Assembly: GCF_024139115.2 (NCBI RefSeq)
Contig: NC_085140.1
Span: 297,567,293-297,631,292, forward strand
Direction of reading: 5' to 3'
Length of the DNA: 64,000 nucleotides
Source of the DNA: Armigeres subalbatus
Lineage: Eukaryota > Arthropoda > Insecta > Diptera > Culicidae
Below, one piece after another: positions 10,864 to 22,591 of this stretch; position 1 is the stretch's first letter, and every line of letters begins with the position of its first letter. The position numbers and the translations under genes were made by a program. Below the pieces are notes generated by a model. That model had not been told where the DNA came from, made no database searches, and saw only the letters and a list, made by a program, of their open reading frames with translations.

Positions 10864-11164
10864 CTTCTTCTTCTTCTTAATGGCATTACATCCCCACACT
10901 GGGACAGAGCCGCCTCACAGCTTAGTATTCATTAAGCACTTCCACAGTTATTAACTGCGAGGTTTCTAAGCCAAGTTACCATTTTTGCATTCGTATATCA
11001 TGAGGCTAACACGATGATACTTCTATGCCCAGGGAAGTCGAGACAATTTCCAATCCGAAAATTGTCTAGACCGGCACCGGGAATCGAACCCAGCCACCCT
11101 CAGCATGGTCTTGCTTTGTAGCCGCGCGTCTTACCGCTAGGCTAAGGAGGGCCCCTAAGGAGGC
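10864..11164 (-). mobile_element. Complete Feilai-like SINE with 11-bp target duplication
   Basis: Read on the minus strand it begins with a tRNA-like head (box A region GCCTAGCGGTAAGACGCG, box B GGGTTCGATTCCC), continues through a conserved unrelated body, and ends in a (GAA)n triplet repeat. This is the layout described for the Aedes Feilai family. Perfect 11-bp duplications, TCCAATCAGTT, flank it at 10853-10863 and 11165-11175. The low divergence and intact duplication suggest a relatively recent insertion. SINEs of this kind are transcribed by RNA polymerase III and mobilised by LINE enzymes. Confidence 0.9.
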
Positions 11165-11175
11165 TCCAATCAGTT

Positions 11176-11657
11176 ATGTGAAGTCATGTGAAGCAGCGAA
11201 GCAGTTTTGTGGTAATTTCAAGCGATTTTTCCGGTTTTTAATCAATCTTTAGATGTGTTTGAGAATTGAAGATAACTGATTACGTAAGCACTTGTGGGGG
11301 AAGGGGAGTCTGTCGGTTTCTTACGCACCATACCTACAAAAAAAATCTTACGTAAATAAGTGTACAACCGCTGTGTACTATCCAGCACTGAGGAAACTGG
11401 ACGTGTGATTTCCAATCTAACGCCTTATGGAAATTTGCCACAAGGAATCGGTATGAATGAATTATTGGCAGTGGCTGATTTTCTATTCGCCGCTTCCTCA
11501 TCCAGGCGCTATCGTATATGCGCAAATAGCCAGCATGAGTTAACCGCCAGAAATTTGTATGGCGAAAGACATCTAACGCGGGTTTTCTCAAAATTAGGAA
11601 TTTTTCATGAAAAACTGTTTAGTACCGGTTATGTAGGAAGGTGTCCGCTACTACGCC
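11176..11657. other. Spacer with a partial MITE around 11276-11335
   Basis: Bases 11276-11335 match, in inverse, the right end of the element at 29601-30923 (blocks GTAAGCACTT, a G-rich tract and TTCTTACGCACCATA). The rest is unassigned. A 116-codon frame at 11360-11710 runs into the MITE at 11660 and is not supported as a gene. Confidence 0.45.
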
Positions 11658-11659
11658 TA

Positions 11660-11854
11660 GGGACACGGCAGGTATTTTCGTCTGTTCGTCATAGTCTCGA
11701 AAACCAATAAAAGAGACGCTTTTTTGTAAAACTCATACGTACCAAGTCATAAGCTCAGGAGAAACGTTCTGCTATAGTGGAGTTCTAGCAAATGGACGTT
11801 GCTTTCGTTGGTTTTAGCCACTACGACGATGGACGGAAATACCTGCCGTGTCCC
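11660..11854. mobile_element. 195-bp TA-flanked MITE, copy 1
   Basis: Terminal inverted repeats of 24 bp with one mismatch begin GGGACACGGCAGGTATTT; the flanks are TA at 11658-11659 and 11855-11856. It is the same length as the copy at 17868-18062 and differs from it at only a small number of positions. The TA duplication fits Tc1/mariner-type transposition. It has no coding capacity and presumably moved with a transposase supplied elsewhere. Confidence 0.85.
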
Positions 11855-12263
11855 TACCAAATATTTTTTCGATGAAGGGGCTTCATTTTGAGAAATCGAA
11901 TCTTAGATACCTTTCCCGATACTGATTTCAGAAAGTTAACTCCTAGTGTGCCGCTGTAACTACGCTCAAAGCAGGCAATTCATTTCAATATGTTGCCTTA
12001 TGAATGATGATTTACATTTATAAAAAACTAACAGTGGGTAATGTCTGTGACATAACCGGAAGTGGACGTAGGACTTGGCTTGACCATGCATGTAAAAATA
12101 CATATTTTGCTCAGCATTATTCAGCACGTTTCGTTACCAATCTAGAGAAAATATATCAAAATGGAAAGCTATCATTCGATTTTTCATCTAATGTTGATTT
12201 TTTTTGTCATTGATGAAAGTATGTAAAAAGATAATTCTTTGATTTCTAGAGACGGCAATATCA
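11855..12263. other. Spacer, nothing recognised
   Basis: AT-rich sequence without repeats or coding signal that I can identify; a 69-codon frame at 12004 is lysine- and asparagine-rich and looks random. Confidence 0.4.
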
Positions 12264-12803
12264 TCATCCCTGTTCGGGCTGACAATAGTCATTCTCGTCG
12301 TATGAAGAAAGCAAAAAAAATATAGTCTTCGTCATAACATTGCCCGACGCGACACCTATTCGGTTTCTTCATGCCGCATGCCTACCACGAAGATAGTCGT
12401 GCAGCCAAAAGATATGACGGTTTCCGTCATCACTTCTTCACCACATAATCGATTGCACGTCATTATAGACGGAGTAGTTAAAAACATAATGACGTCTAGA
12501 ATAAAGAAATTGTACGAACTTTGGTAACATAAATGTTTCGATAGCATTTATAACATCTTCATACGTTATTTCAAATTCATTTTCACAAAGAAATAATAAA
12601 AATCTTCGCAGGGCAGCTGCCGCTTAAAGAATAATGGTATGAAGTCTTCGTTCTTCGCTGTCGTCATGACGATTTGGTTGCACGACGAAAGCTAACGTTG
12701 TGCGCGTCATTGACGATGCGTCGAGTAGCAATGAAGACAATAAATCTCGTCGCTACTGCGGTTTTTCTTGCTGCGACGATGACTATTGTCAGGCCTGTCC
12801 CTG
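12264..12803. repeat. Inverted-repeat element with CTGACAATAGTCAT termini
   Basis: CTGACAATAGTCAT at 12279-12292 and its inverse at 12778-12791 delimit a segment of about 540 bp rich in CGTCGT/ACGACG and TGAAGA motifs. A few terminal bases (CCTG/CAGG) also pair. The target duplication is not clear, so the superfamily is undetermined. Confidence 0.45.
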
Positions 12804-12901
12804 TCGCTGGATGTTGGTTCTCTACCGACCGCTCAAGATAAAATTTGAGCATGAACTAAACTCGCGTGAGCCATAATTTTATCATTATATCAGAACTCTA
12901 G

Positions 12902-13280
12902 CCGAAGCTCCGCCCCTTTGATGAATAAGACCATTGAACATCGTTTGCTCACTGCTAGTCGTGGGTAATTAAAGTGATAAAACATTTAAAAATTATTATT
13001 TTCTAAATAATAACTAATGAATAAAAGAGTTCACTATCAAAATAATTATATATGGGACATTCGATGTATTTTCAATGCCATAATTGCCAAAAAAAGATAA
13101 ACTATAGCATAGGAAATCCGCCGAAGCTCCGCCTTTTCGATTAATAATACCATTGTAAATCAGCTGATGGCTACACCTTTACATTGATCAATAAAGCGAA
13201 TGATTTCTTCATTATAGCATTGCAACTTAAGCCGATGTTCCACCTCTTTGATGAATACATCGCAAAACATTTGTTGGTTC
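12902..13280 (+). repeat. Three degenerate direct repeats
   Basis: The block beginning GCCGAAGCTCCGCC and followed by TTTGATGAATAA and ACCATTG recurs at about 12903, 13122 and 13213 with substitutions. Spacing is irregular (about 219 and 91 bp). This is either a decayed tandem repeat or a repeatedly rearranged element; I cannot assign it. Confidence 0.5.
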
Positions 13281-14640
13281 TACTTTTACGTTGACAAACC
13301 AAGCAAAAATGATTTGTCACATATATAGTATATAGTATAGTATATTAACAACATGGTCCACTTCGAGAATCCCCATATATTGGGCAACAGACAGCACATT
13401 CATACCATCTTGGGTTACCAGAGATGACTAACGCCTAAAAATGATTGCCAGGGGCTCGATAATTGCAAATATTATACTAATTTTACAATTTTTGAAAATT
13501 TTAATTACATTTTTCAACATTTCATTTTTAAACTAATATTCCAAAATGTGATGATTTCTAGCACATTATTTCGACATGTTATGCTGCACATTGAATTATA
13601 CGTTTAAGCCCCCCTCGCAATATCCCTTCACTACATTGCTTGTCTTTTGTGATACCGCGACGCTACTGCGTTAACTCTTCAAATTAGCTAGAGTGGTAAT
13701 AGTGGTAATAGAGTATATTTGCTGAAACACAAAATCACGTTAACCAAGAATATTCAAAAGCTTTATACCAACGTTTGAAAGTTACACAAAATTCAGTAGC
13801 TATTTACCTATTCACATCAACAAATAAATCAAATTTTAAATTGAAACATTTAGACTCAAAACAGTGACAATTTTTGGAATTCTAATGGAGAAATTTCAAA
13901 AATTTTCGTTGAAATCTTAGAATAAGAAACGCATTTTCTTTTGTCGTTAGCGAGGAAGACAGAATTTTGTAACAATTCATCGCCATGAACGCGAATTAAT
14001 AAAATTGTCACGCAAGCGCTCTCTAATTAGTTGATTGTACTACATTTTCAAAATGATTCTATTGCGAAAAACTCTTTAGTAAGTATATTAGTGGTTCTGA
14101 AAAGATCCATTCACAATGTTAGATGTAAATTTCCTCTTGAGCGGTTCAACTGGGAGTTTATGATTGTTTAAAAAATTATGAATCGATGTCTGCAGGAATA
14201 CCAAACGCTTAACCGCTGCTGCCATCGGCCGAGAAAACTTGATCAGTAGTGTTGTCGTCGACACTCTTTCGTCACACACCGCCGTGCCGCGCTTACTGTT
14301 GGCTTCTCGACAATGCTGGGCTGAAAATGCCGATGATGCTGACCTGAGAATGCTGACGATTCTGCCTTGCTCATAAAAAGCAGACCTAGCGTGAGCTCAT
14401 TCGTTGACGTCTGCACCAATCAGAACGTGGTAATGGAATGTTGCAAGAATGATGCGGTACCCATATTTATAGGTTTTCGTGAATTCAATGCTTTGCTTTG
14501 AAAACAGTTTTAGGCCTATTGAAACAAGTTTTCGGATATTATCAAGCATTAATATGAAAGGCATACTTGAAAGCTGTCGATTGAGGGGTTAACTGCAGGA
14601 ATCTGTTCACTAGGGTAAAAAGCTATTAACGTTCGAAATC
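13281..14640. other. AT-rich spacer, nothing recognised
   Basis: No repeat or coding region was identified in this stretch; the short minus-strand frame at 14088-14279 has no supporting signals. Confidence 0.4.
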
Positions 14641-14830
14641 TTTCAACACAGCGTAACGCGGCCGATTTAGAAATTTTGAAATGACACCCGGTATGGTAAA
14701 GAGAGACGTAAGTCCTACGTCAAAAGTGAAGTGCGGCAGACAGGGTTTGAACCATGGATGTCGGGATCGGGAGGCCGGTATGTAGTCCACACGCCCATCG
14801 ACGCTTGAAGACTTGGGAAGGTAAGTGCGT
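14640..14830 (-). mobile_element. tRNA-derived SINE-like fragment
   Basis: On the minus strand 14803-14730 resembles a tRNA head: box A-like GATGGGCGTGTGG, an anticodon-like region, and box B-like GGTTCAAACCC. An unrelated tail containing GACGTAGGACTTACGTC follows. The arms do not fold into a clean cloverleaf, so this is a SINE relic and not a tRNA gene. The family differs from the Feilai-like copies. Confidence 0.4.
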
Positions 14831-15450
14831 ATAAAAATCATTTTTAGTGGAATATTCAGTCGAAGCTTCATAAGGCGCCAGTTATGAATTTCGCTAGTCC
14901 AGTTCGCTGAGTGAGTGTTGGTAGAATCATACTCAAATCTCAATCATCGAGGCTTCATCCACGACATAACTCCCTTGGGATTCTTTAGGGAGAGTATCGC
15001 GCTTGAGTTTCTCGGACAGAATCGCATCGCTTCGCTCACTCGCCGAGAAATAATCACGCTCTAAAAAAATTTTGCTTACAGTTGAATTTATCAGCTGTTG
15101 ATTGCTTTAAACGAAAAAGTAAATGAATTTCATTTAACAAAGAAAAACACGTAAAAACCATATAATGATGCAAATCGCGATTCGAATTATGGGCGATTCA
15201 CTGGCCCATGCGACTCGCGCTTGATTTGAATCGCCCATGAGATTTGAGAATTTGAGATTTTACTAACACTGATACTAATATGAACTACGTGTGCAATGGA
15301 TGATCGTTAGCTTCTTCGTATTGTGTTAGTTAGGTCTGATGCTGCACTCTACACCAGGTGCCCCTCACATACACGTGAGCAGCTGTTCTTAGATTTTGTG
15401 ACCAGTTCCAATATATTTGTAAAGAATTATCACAGACCATTACCATTTCG

Positions 15451-15580
15451 GGGATCCTCCTTAACCGTGCGGTAAGACGCGCGGCTACAAAGCAAGACCA
15501 TGCTGAAGGTGGCTGAGTTCGATTCCTGGCTTAGAAACCTCGCAGTTAATAACTGTGGAAGTGCTTATTGAACACTAAGC
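15451..15580 (+). mobile_element. Feilai-like SINE with internal deletion
   Basis: It carries the tRNA-like head (CCGTGCGGTAAGACGCGC, then a box B GAGTTCGATTCC) joined directly to the distal body (TTAGAAACCTCGCAGTTAAT, AACTGTGGAAGTGCTTA). Compared with 10864-11164, the middle of about 100 bp is missing and the triplet tail is lost. Confidence 0.75.
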
Positions 15581-15937
15581 ATTGTGCGTATTTTAAAATA
15601 GGCCGTAGTAAAGATATTCGAAGAAAAACAATGAAGGAACAAATCAAAATATTTTACTGGTTTACAGGTTTAAAGGACATAATAATAATAATAATGTGGC
15701 TTTTTTAGATTGTCTAGGATGAATTCTCAGCACGTTTGCTGATGAAGTGCCAAAGCGCTATAATAATTATAATAATTATAGTAGTAATGATGGGAAAGTG
15801 TGAGTCTTAAATGAATACAAATATGTCTTCAATTGAATCAAAACCTCACAGCCCTAGAACATAATTTATATGCTGCTGAGCACCATCCCTTCTTTATGCT
15901 ACTATAAGTATGTTGGCGCTTTGATTCACATATGAAT

Positions 15938-15990
15938 AAAAGGAACGGACTTACCGAAGTCTTGTCTTGTCTTGTCTTGTCTTGTCTTAG
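15938..15990. repeat. CTTGT pentanucleotide array after a shared 23-bp motif
   Basis: A short (CTTGT)n array follows a 23-bp motif ending GGACTTACCGAAGT. The identical motif occurs at 18466-18488 without the array, and a short TTGTC run also lies at 27092-27108. The arrangement resembles the variable tandem tails of non-LTR elements, but no element body is recognisable. Confidence 0.45.
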
Positions 15991-17163
15991 CATATGCACA
16001 GCCAGTGTTGAAAAGCATCCTGGAAATGTCGGTTGTACTTCCGAGCATTTTCTTGTCTGCATTAATATTTGCAGCATATCATAAATATGACACAAGTATT
16101 AAAACGGCCAGGCCCACCGTGCAGGCTTGAATTTGGGAGACAATCCAGAACTCCCCGGCAATCAGATTATTTAGCAATAACGAAGAGCTTTGAATCTACG
16201 AAAGGAAGAAACGGGGACAGCCGTACCAACCGTTTCACATTCAGGGGAAATATGATTGACGAAGTACGATATACTTCGTATGATATACGAAGTCGTTAGG
16301 AGTGACTTTGCTAAGAAGATTAATGTACACTCCTTGGGTCCTCGCCGTCTTGGGATGGGGCACAGTTTTTAGTCTAGTGTCCTGGCTTATACACTGATGG
16401 GCAAAAGTAGTCGCATAAATTCAGATAGATTACTATGAAAACACGACGAATACTTATGTACACTCGCCGTTACTCGCTCTCTGGAACGAGAAAAAGAAAA
16501 AGAAACAAAAGCGATAAAAAACAAGCGGAACTTTTTAGAAAATAAAATTATACCATATTTTTACTTAAAGCATCTTCATATTTTCCGTGCTTGGAATCGT
16601 TTTTTTAACTACTCCCGTCAAAACCCAATTTATTGAAATTACTTACAACAAAGTTTTTTTTAACTACTCCCGTCAAAACACAAATTTTTAAAATTGCTTA
16701 CAACATATTTTCGCGGAAAGTGAGTGAGGAGTAAAAATAAAGAAACGAAAAAAAAAATCATCAAGAAAGACGATATTCGTTTATCTCCCAAGTTCATTTT
16801 AAAGAAAAGAAGAGTGAGTCAAAGATGTTTTTCACCACAAACCAGAAAATTGCATGATTTACGAGCCCTGCATAAAAATATACTTTTTGGGATATATCAT
16901 TGTCCTCAAGACACCTTTACCATCTGAAGTGCCATCATAATAAAAATGTATATAAAAGAACAAGCTTGGTGTCCGTTTAGAAACTTCTCGTAAATTGGGA
17001 AAAAAATCACCGGTAGATTCTAATAAGCCACAGGAGTAAGGGTTAATGTTTCTGTTTTAGTAAATTCTCGTAACTCTTTTAGGGTATTGTGGTAAATCAA
17101 TGAGATCGATTTCGAATCACATCCAAATAATTGTAATAGTTTTGAAGGTGATAATAAAATGGC
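15991..17163. other. Spacer with a 55-bp tandem duplication
   Basis: Within this stretch about 16601-16655 is repeated at 16656-16710 with period 55 (both contain TAACTACTCCCGTCAAAAC). A palindromic cluster of ACTTCGTAT/ATACGAAGT occurs near 16258-16295. Nothing else is recognised and no gene is supported. Confidence 0.5.
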
Positions 17164-17421
17164 AAATATATATACCTTCATAGACTCGGAAACTACTGAA
17201 TCGATCAGCGTAAAAATTTGTATACAGAGTTCTTGGGGCCGGGTAAGGTTCGTAAGATGGTTCGAGACCCCTCTCCCCTTTGGAAAGAAGGGCTCCCATA
17301 CAAATTAAATACAAATTTCTTTATAACTCGAGTATTTGGTGTATGGCAAGAAAATTGCGAATGCAAAAAACATCAGAGAATGAATCATTCTCAGGTGAGA
17401 AGAAGTTCGTTGGATCTTGAA
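17164..17421 (+). mobile_element. Decayed Helitron-like element
   Basis: Collinear with the better copy at 48695-48944: TATAGACTCGGAAACTACTG near the start, then AAAATTTGTAT, GGGGCCGGG, AAGATGGTT, GGCTCCCATACAAAT and a 3' end GAAGTTCGTTGGATCTT. Both ends are mutated, so exact termini are uncertain. Confidence 0.6.
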
Positions 17422-17867
17422 GTTGTTTCCAGTTATATAATAGATACAATTAATATGTAAGATATAGCAATTATGGTGAACACATTTCTAGATATTTTAA
17501 ATGATGAATATGTAATGAAATTACAGTCAAAGGGAGTAGGGAAGAATCAAGACAGATATTGCATATATGACTTTGTGTAAAACCAGAATGATAGCCTAAC
17601 GAGACATACACAAATGCAATTGAAGGGATAACGAAAAAGAAAATGAAGTAATACTGGTTTGATCTCACCAAATGTAAATCGATCATCCGTCCTTCGAAAA
17701 AAGGGTTGATTTTGTAGAGTTTTCTTTGGCGGAACAGAAAGTGTTGAGGAGCGAGCATCTAGCGGGAACCTTCTTTTAAAGCTGGATCAGTAAATATCCG
17801 GTTTATCATTGATGGGAAAGATCCGCCATTGCATGATTAGACGCTTCAAACGGAATACTTCTGAATA

Positions 17868-18062
17868 GGGACACGGCAGGTATTTTCGTCTGTTCGTCAT
17901 AGTCTCGAAAACCAATAAAAAAGACGCTTTTTTGTAAAACTCATACGTACCAAATCGTAAGCTCAGGAGTATCGTTCTACTATAGTGGAGTTTTAGCAAA
18001 TGTACGTTGCTTTCGTTGGTTTTAGCCCCTACGACGAAGGACGGAAATACCTGCCGTGTCCC
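17868..18062. mobile_element. 195-bp TA-flanked MITE, copy 2
   Basis: Same family and length as 11660-11854, with TA at 17866-17867 and 18063-18064. The terminal repeats GGGACACGGCAGGTATTT and inverse are intact. The close match between the copies indicates recent amplification. Confidence 0.85.
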
Positions 18063-20135
18063 TACTTCTTAACATGGTCCTGTGAGTGATCGTGCATTAT
18101 CGGAGCTTGATCAATGCTTTTAACTTGTCTGCATGCTGTCATCACCGTGCATGTAAACTTCATGGAACATGATCCAAAACAAGATACGCTTGGGCTACTT
18201 TTGATGCGCTATCTGTGAACACTGTTCAAGGAATAACAATTTGATGTGCAGTCCAAACTTTGTCTTCACAGTGTTCTTGAAAGAAACATCCAATATGTGA
18301 CCAGGATCGACGTTTCTAACAGTAGCGCACAAATCTTTCAGCTGAACGAGTAAACTTAAAAAAAAATATTTGAAAAATATTTGGACGCGAAAATTTTAGA
18401 AAATATTTGACAGCAAAATTGCGACCGGTTGCAAACGATGCATGCTTCGATCTTCCTAAGGAGTCAAAAGGAACGGACTTACCGAAGTATCCAGAAACAT
18501 AATTTCCATATCAAACTTTAGTCCTTTTTTCCTGGCCAACAGTATAGTTGTCTCCAAATCTCGTTCTGGTCATATCGGTGATCATGATCATCATAGGCTT
18601 CGAATACATACTCGTACAACTGGGAGGAACAACTTCGCAATTAGTTTCGCTGGAGCAATCCGATGAATTTCTTGATTCTTGAAGAAACTTAATACGATTT
18701 TTATAAAGCTCTTTTGAAAAGTCGTCAAAAAATGGATTTCATAAAGTGCCTGGGTAAAACGCCCCACCGTAACCAAAGACGTTTCATAGCCCTTCATTAG
18801 TATTTTATCTATCCCATCCAAAAATGTTACATACCCGTATGTACAAATCTTATGTACCAAAACCAACATTTTTTGTACATTTCGGGCCCCCCAGGGCCCT
18901 CTTCCGGCTTAATCCGCCCCTGTCTATGTACTTTGCTTTAAAAAACCAACATAAGTCCATTTAAGTAGGTTTGAATTACATTTAAATAGTGTTCATATAA
19001 TTTGGAAACAACTACTGCAGGCTCGCTGCACTTGTGTCCAGTTTGTAAGGGCATATCATCCTGCCTACACTAGGGAGTTTTGACCAGTGAAACATATTTT
19101 CGAAAAACGTTACATTTTTTGAAGTTGGAAGCAATTTTATATCATATTAACCACTGAGAAAAGTTATTTTGATGCCCAACTGTCTGTTCCAGTGCAAGTT
19201 TTGCGGACAGTATGCTAGTGGACAGTATACCAAGTGGACATTTTATGTTGCTGCGGGAGAGAATATGGTAAGTGTTCATGCTTCACCCATATTCATATTC
19301 GAAAATGTATATGAACAGTTGTCCACACTAGGGAGGAGAATATTCAAAATTTATCAATACCTGTTGGTAAGATTCATGCACAGCTCTTTGCGTAAAAATT
19401 TGAAAAATCCTATTTTGCTAGTACGGTTTAGATTTCAGCTTCATTGCGAATAATATAGTAGGCCATCATTAAATTTGAGTGTTTTCTGGTAATTATTAAA
19501 TACCCGAATTTCCACCTATCATAAATCTAAATCAACAACCATCAAAAAGGTATCCCCATAGCAGCACTGGGCGTTCACGTATAGAGGTGGTTGATCGAGG
19601 CGTTGCTTTTCGAAACGCGGACTGCGGAACATCACACGAAAACTCATCATGTTCGCCATTTATTCGAATAGATTGTGCAACATATGGCGCTTGTGTCTCA
19701 ATGCTTAACGATGACGAGAATTTCTCAACCAATTTTTATTAAGAGTTACGTCTGTTTGTCTGTGCTGAAGTTATCAGCCATAGCATAGGTTCAAAAAAAT
19801 GCTCCACCAAATGCAAAAACCCGTCCGTTGTATGAGCAAGGATGGAAGCACGACCATTTAACAAGCACAAACAACCCTCTATAGTAACATCTCTGGACTA
19901 CGACAGAAAAACGTTCCGCTTGACGAGCACTCTCTGTTGCCGCCTGGCACGAGTAATGCACCGCGCGTTCCTAATTATTTCACATTAAATTTTGATCCTA
20001 CTTAAAATTCACAACAGTTGTTCAGTTGTGTGACTTATTCCTTCCACATATTCACATTTGGGGTAGGGGTTGTTTTGTAGGTTGGTGGTTGATGGCATCC
20101 CATTGCAAGCGGCTATAATTAAGGCTGAATCTAGA
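18063..20135. other. Spacer with isolated transposon termini
   Basis: At 18884-18926 the sequence ends in CCGCCCCTG, the inverse of a CAGGGGCGG start typical of hAT-type termini, but I find no partner. At 19745-19764 lies an isolated GTTACGTCTGTTTGTCTGTG terminus of the family at 7286-8086. No gene is supported. Confidence 0.4.
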
Positions 20136-22380
20136 TCAAATGAGGTACCTACTCAAAAATTCCGAAGCACGCATCGAAAGGGCGAGGGTGAATCGAACGT
20201 TACTGGCTTTCGGTGTGGTGCGCGAACACGTGCCGATATATGACGGAGAACATCTGATGTGGCTAATTTTTTCGTTTGGCTGGTTATGATACCACGGCAT
20301 GGGCTTATGCGGGGTAGAAGCCAAAGTCCAGTTCGATGAAAACAGTATTGATTGCGACATTCAGCAGCAGTCAGGAGGCAATTGTTTCGACATGATTGAT
20401 GTTGTTGCATTGTAGGCAAAGAAAGAATGCGTTCGTTGTGTGGTTCCGGGTATTAATGTAAAATTTGCTGCATCATTGATTAGGACCATAACAATTAGGT
20501 AGAATTAGTTTCAGTTTACCCAAATTCAATTGGTTCAATTTGTAAATATCATCAATACAAGGTAGTTTGATATAAATAATTTGTGTTATTAGATCAAGAA
20601 CAGGTAACTTGTTGTAAATATTCAAATCAGTCCTGGATGGAATAATTTTAAAATAATCCTGTATGCTATATAACCGATTTTGCAGTATTTAGCGAAACAA
20701 CAGTGTCTCTGAGTACTGAATAATCCTACTGAGATGATTCAAAATCAAAACAGAAAAAGATCAAATATTGTCCATCAGAGAATCACCATTTTTCAGGATT
20801 TACTAACGTATCTTGAATCTTTTTCTATAGATTAATTGTTGCAGTACTCTAATTTTTAGAGCATTTCGTATTCGCATTTGTACACCATATCTTCCTAAAA
20901 CGAAAACATATCTGTCGTGATAGGACTAATGCAGCATAAATAGCTTCCGGTAAGAAAAGCAGTTCTTATTATAACGCTGAACGTCTACTCCCAGTCAGAC
21001 GCAGAAAACATGAGTTAACCAGAACACATCAAATAAGCAATCAAAAGTTTGCGTGGTATATGAAATTGGATTTCCAACGTAACACAAATTCATGCCCAAT
21101 CATCTGATTTCACAGCTTGAACCCTCCTATTTTGAGTCCCTCTTAGACCCCACTCCCTATAGTTATGCCGTCTCGCAATACGCATGATTGGACAACTTCT
21201 CTTGGAAGGGCAAAACTGTTCCTGATCCTGCTGACTGCTGAAGACAATACCGATGATGTGGGTGCAGAATTGAATAAACACGAGCACCCAAATTAGCTTA
21301 TTATTGATGCTTGAATGGTTCCGTTTCGTTCGTTCGTGGCAGACAACTGATGGATGGGGTTGTTGATTCGAGAAAAAAATGTGTACGTGGTGTCGAAACG
21401 AAAACTGTCATACCGTATCGATAGGCTTTTACTCGGGCGAAGTAGAAGGCACTGGTAACAAGGCATAGAGCAAACGTTGCCCTAAAGCAGCATGGATCAT
21501 AAATTTTCAATTCATACTATGCGAATTCAATTAGATTGAGTTTGGCATTGCAGTATCGGTACTCACTTAAGTAACCAATTCTTTCCATTTTTTTTCTCGG
21601 TTTATTCTACTGACAGAATATATTAGATTCAGAAGAATTTTGATACAAATTCACAGTAAGGAGAGCTTTCGAATTTTTCGAGCGTAAGGTGCTGCGGACA
21701 ATACTCAGCTGTAAACAGGAGTACCTATGCCATCTGATGGCATCGCATGAATCATGTATGCATGTATGTGTATGTGCGTGTGTGTTTAAGAAAAAAAGTG
21801 AGACACACTTTTTTGTACTTAGCCTTTTCCGATTTGCAACAGGTTGCATTCGACGCGGAATCCTGCCTTATTTTTCGCTTTTGAATATTGGCTCAATCGG
21901 CCATTGCGTTCCGGAGTAATTAACCTTCCTAGCGCATTAGAGAAGAGTGACACATTGTGCATTAGCGGATCAATAATGACCTCAACTTCAATTCGCTCCC
22001 CTTCTCGTGTATTATAACATGTAACCAGAAAAGCACATGACAGAGGACAAAATTGCACTTTACGGAGATAGATTTAGTTATCTCCATCAATTCACATTTA
22101 TTTGCGTTCATTTGAATGCATGCAGCAGCTTTAAAAAAATCTAAAGGGGGACCCATCGGAAAACATTAAAAGAAATACAATGTTTTTCAAACCTTCATAA
22201 ATCATTGGGATTTATTTTGGTCCAAAGATAATTTAAAAACATTGTTGTTATGTAACGAAATAAAAAAGGGTCTTGGAATTTCCTACTTTTCCTTACTTTT
22301 GAAAACGAAAATTGAAGGTGGTGACCAGCTTTCAGCAACCTCTAGGAACGCCACAAAAAAGTAACACATTGAGCATTAAC
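20136..22380. other. Spacer with a G+C-richer patch and a repeat copy
   Basis: 20155-20425 is G+C-richer than its surroundings and has short frames on both strands, including a 49-codon plus-strand frame at 20140-20289. None is long or motif-bearing. The part from 21690 to 21920 belongs to the family described at 29690-30839. The remainder is unassigned. Confidence 0.4.
21690..21920 (+). mobile_element. Dispersed repeat, internal fragment of the 29.7-30.8 kb family
   Basis: Shares with 30430-30640 a TG-rich tract, the CACTTTTTTG...CTTA stretch, ACAGGTTGCATTCGACGC and the ATTGG...CGG block in the same order. It lacks the termini. A minus-strand relative is at 26605-26945. Confidence 0.6.
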
Positions 22381-22591
22381 GAACCCCAACTTCAACTTCC
22401 TAGGCTTCTGCCTAGGATGTGGTGGGGTTTGACAGTGGGCCCTGTTAAACCTCTATAAAAAGCTGCATGTATCCGCAAGTAGGCTCCACCAAAGCGACCG
22501 TGTGCCGCTCAAAGCGCACAAGCCCAAGTCCTGGTGTTAGGTGGGACGCTAAACAGCCCTGACACGACGGCCCTCCGACGAGACAGGAGGT

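Noticed and set aside
16255..16300. loxP-like inverted half sites (ACTTCGTAT, short spacer, ATACGAAGT)
   Set aside because: The spacer is about 3 bp rather than 8, the arms are shorter than loxP, and a third overlapping half site suggests a local AT-rich palindrome. No recombinase context exists.
19195..19267. Exon between CTGTCTGTTCCAG and GTAAGTG (plus strand)
   Set aside because: The 73-base segment is open in one frame but is largely an internal duplication (ACAGTAT...AGTGGACAGTAT...AGTGG) and has no supporting neighbour.
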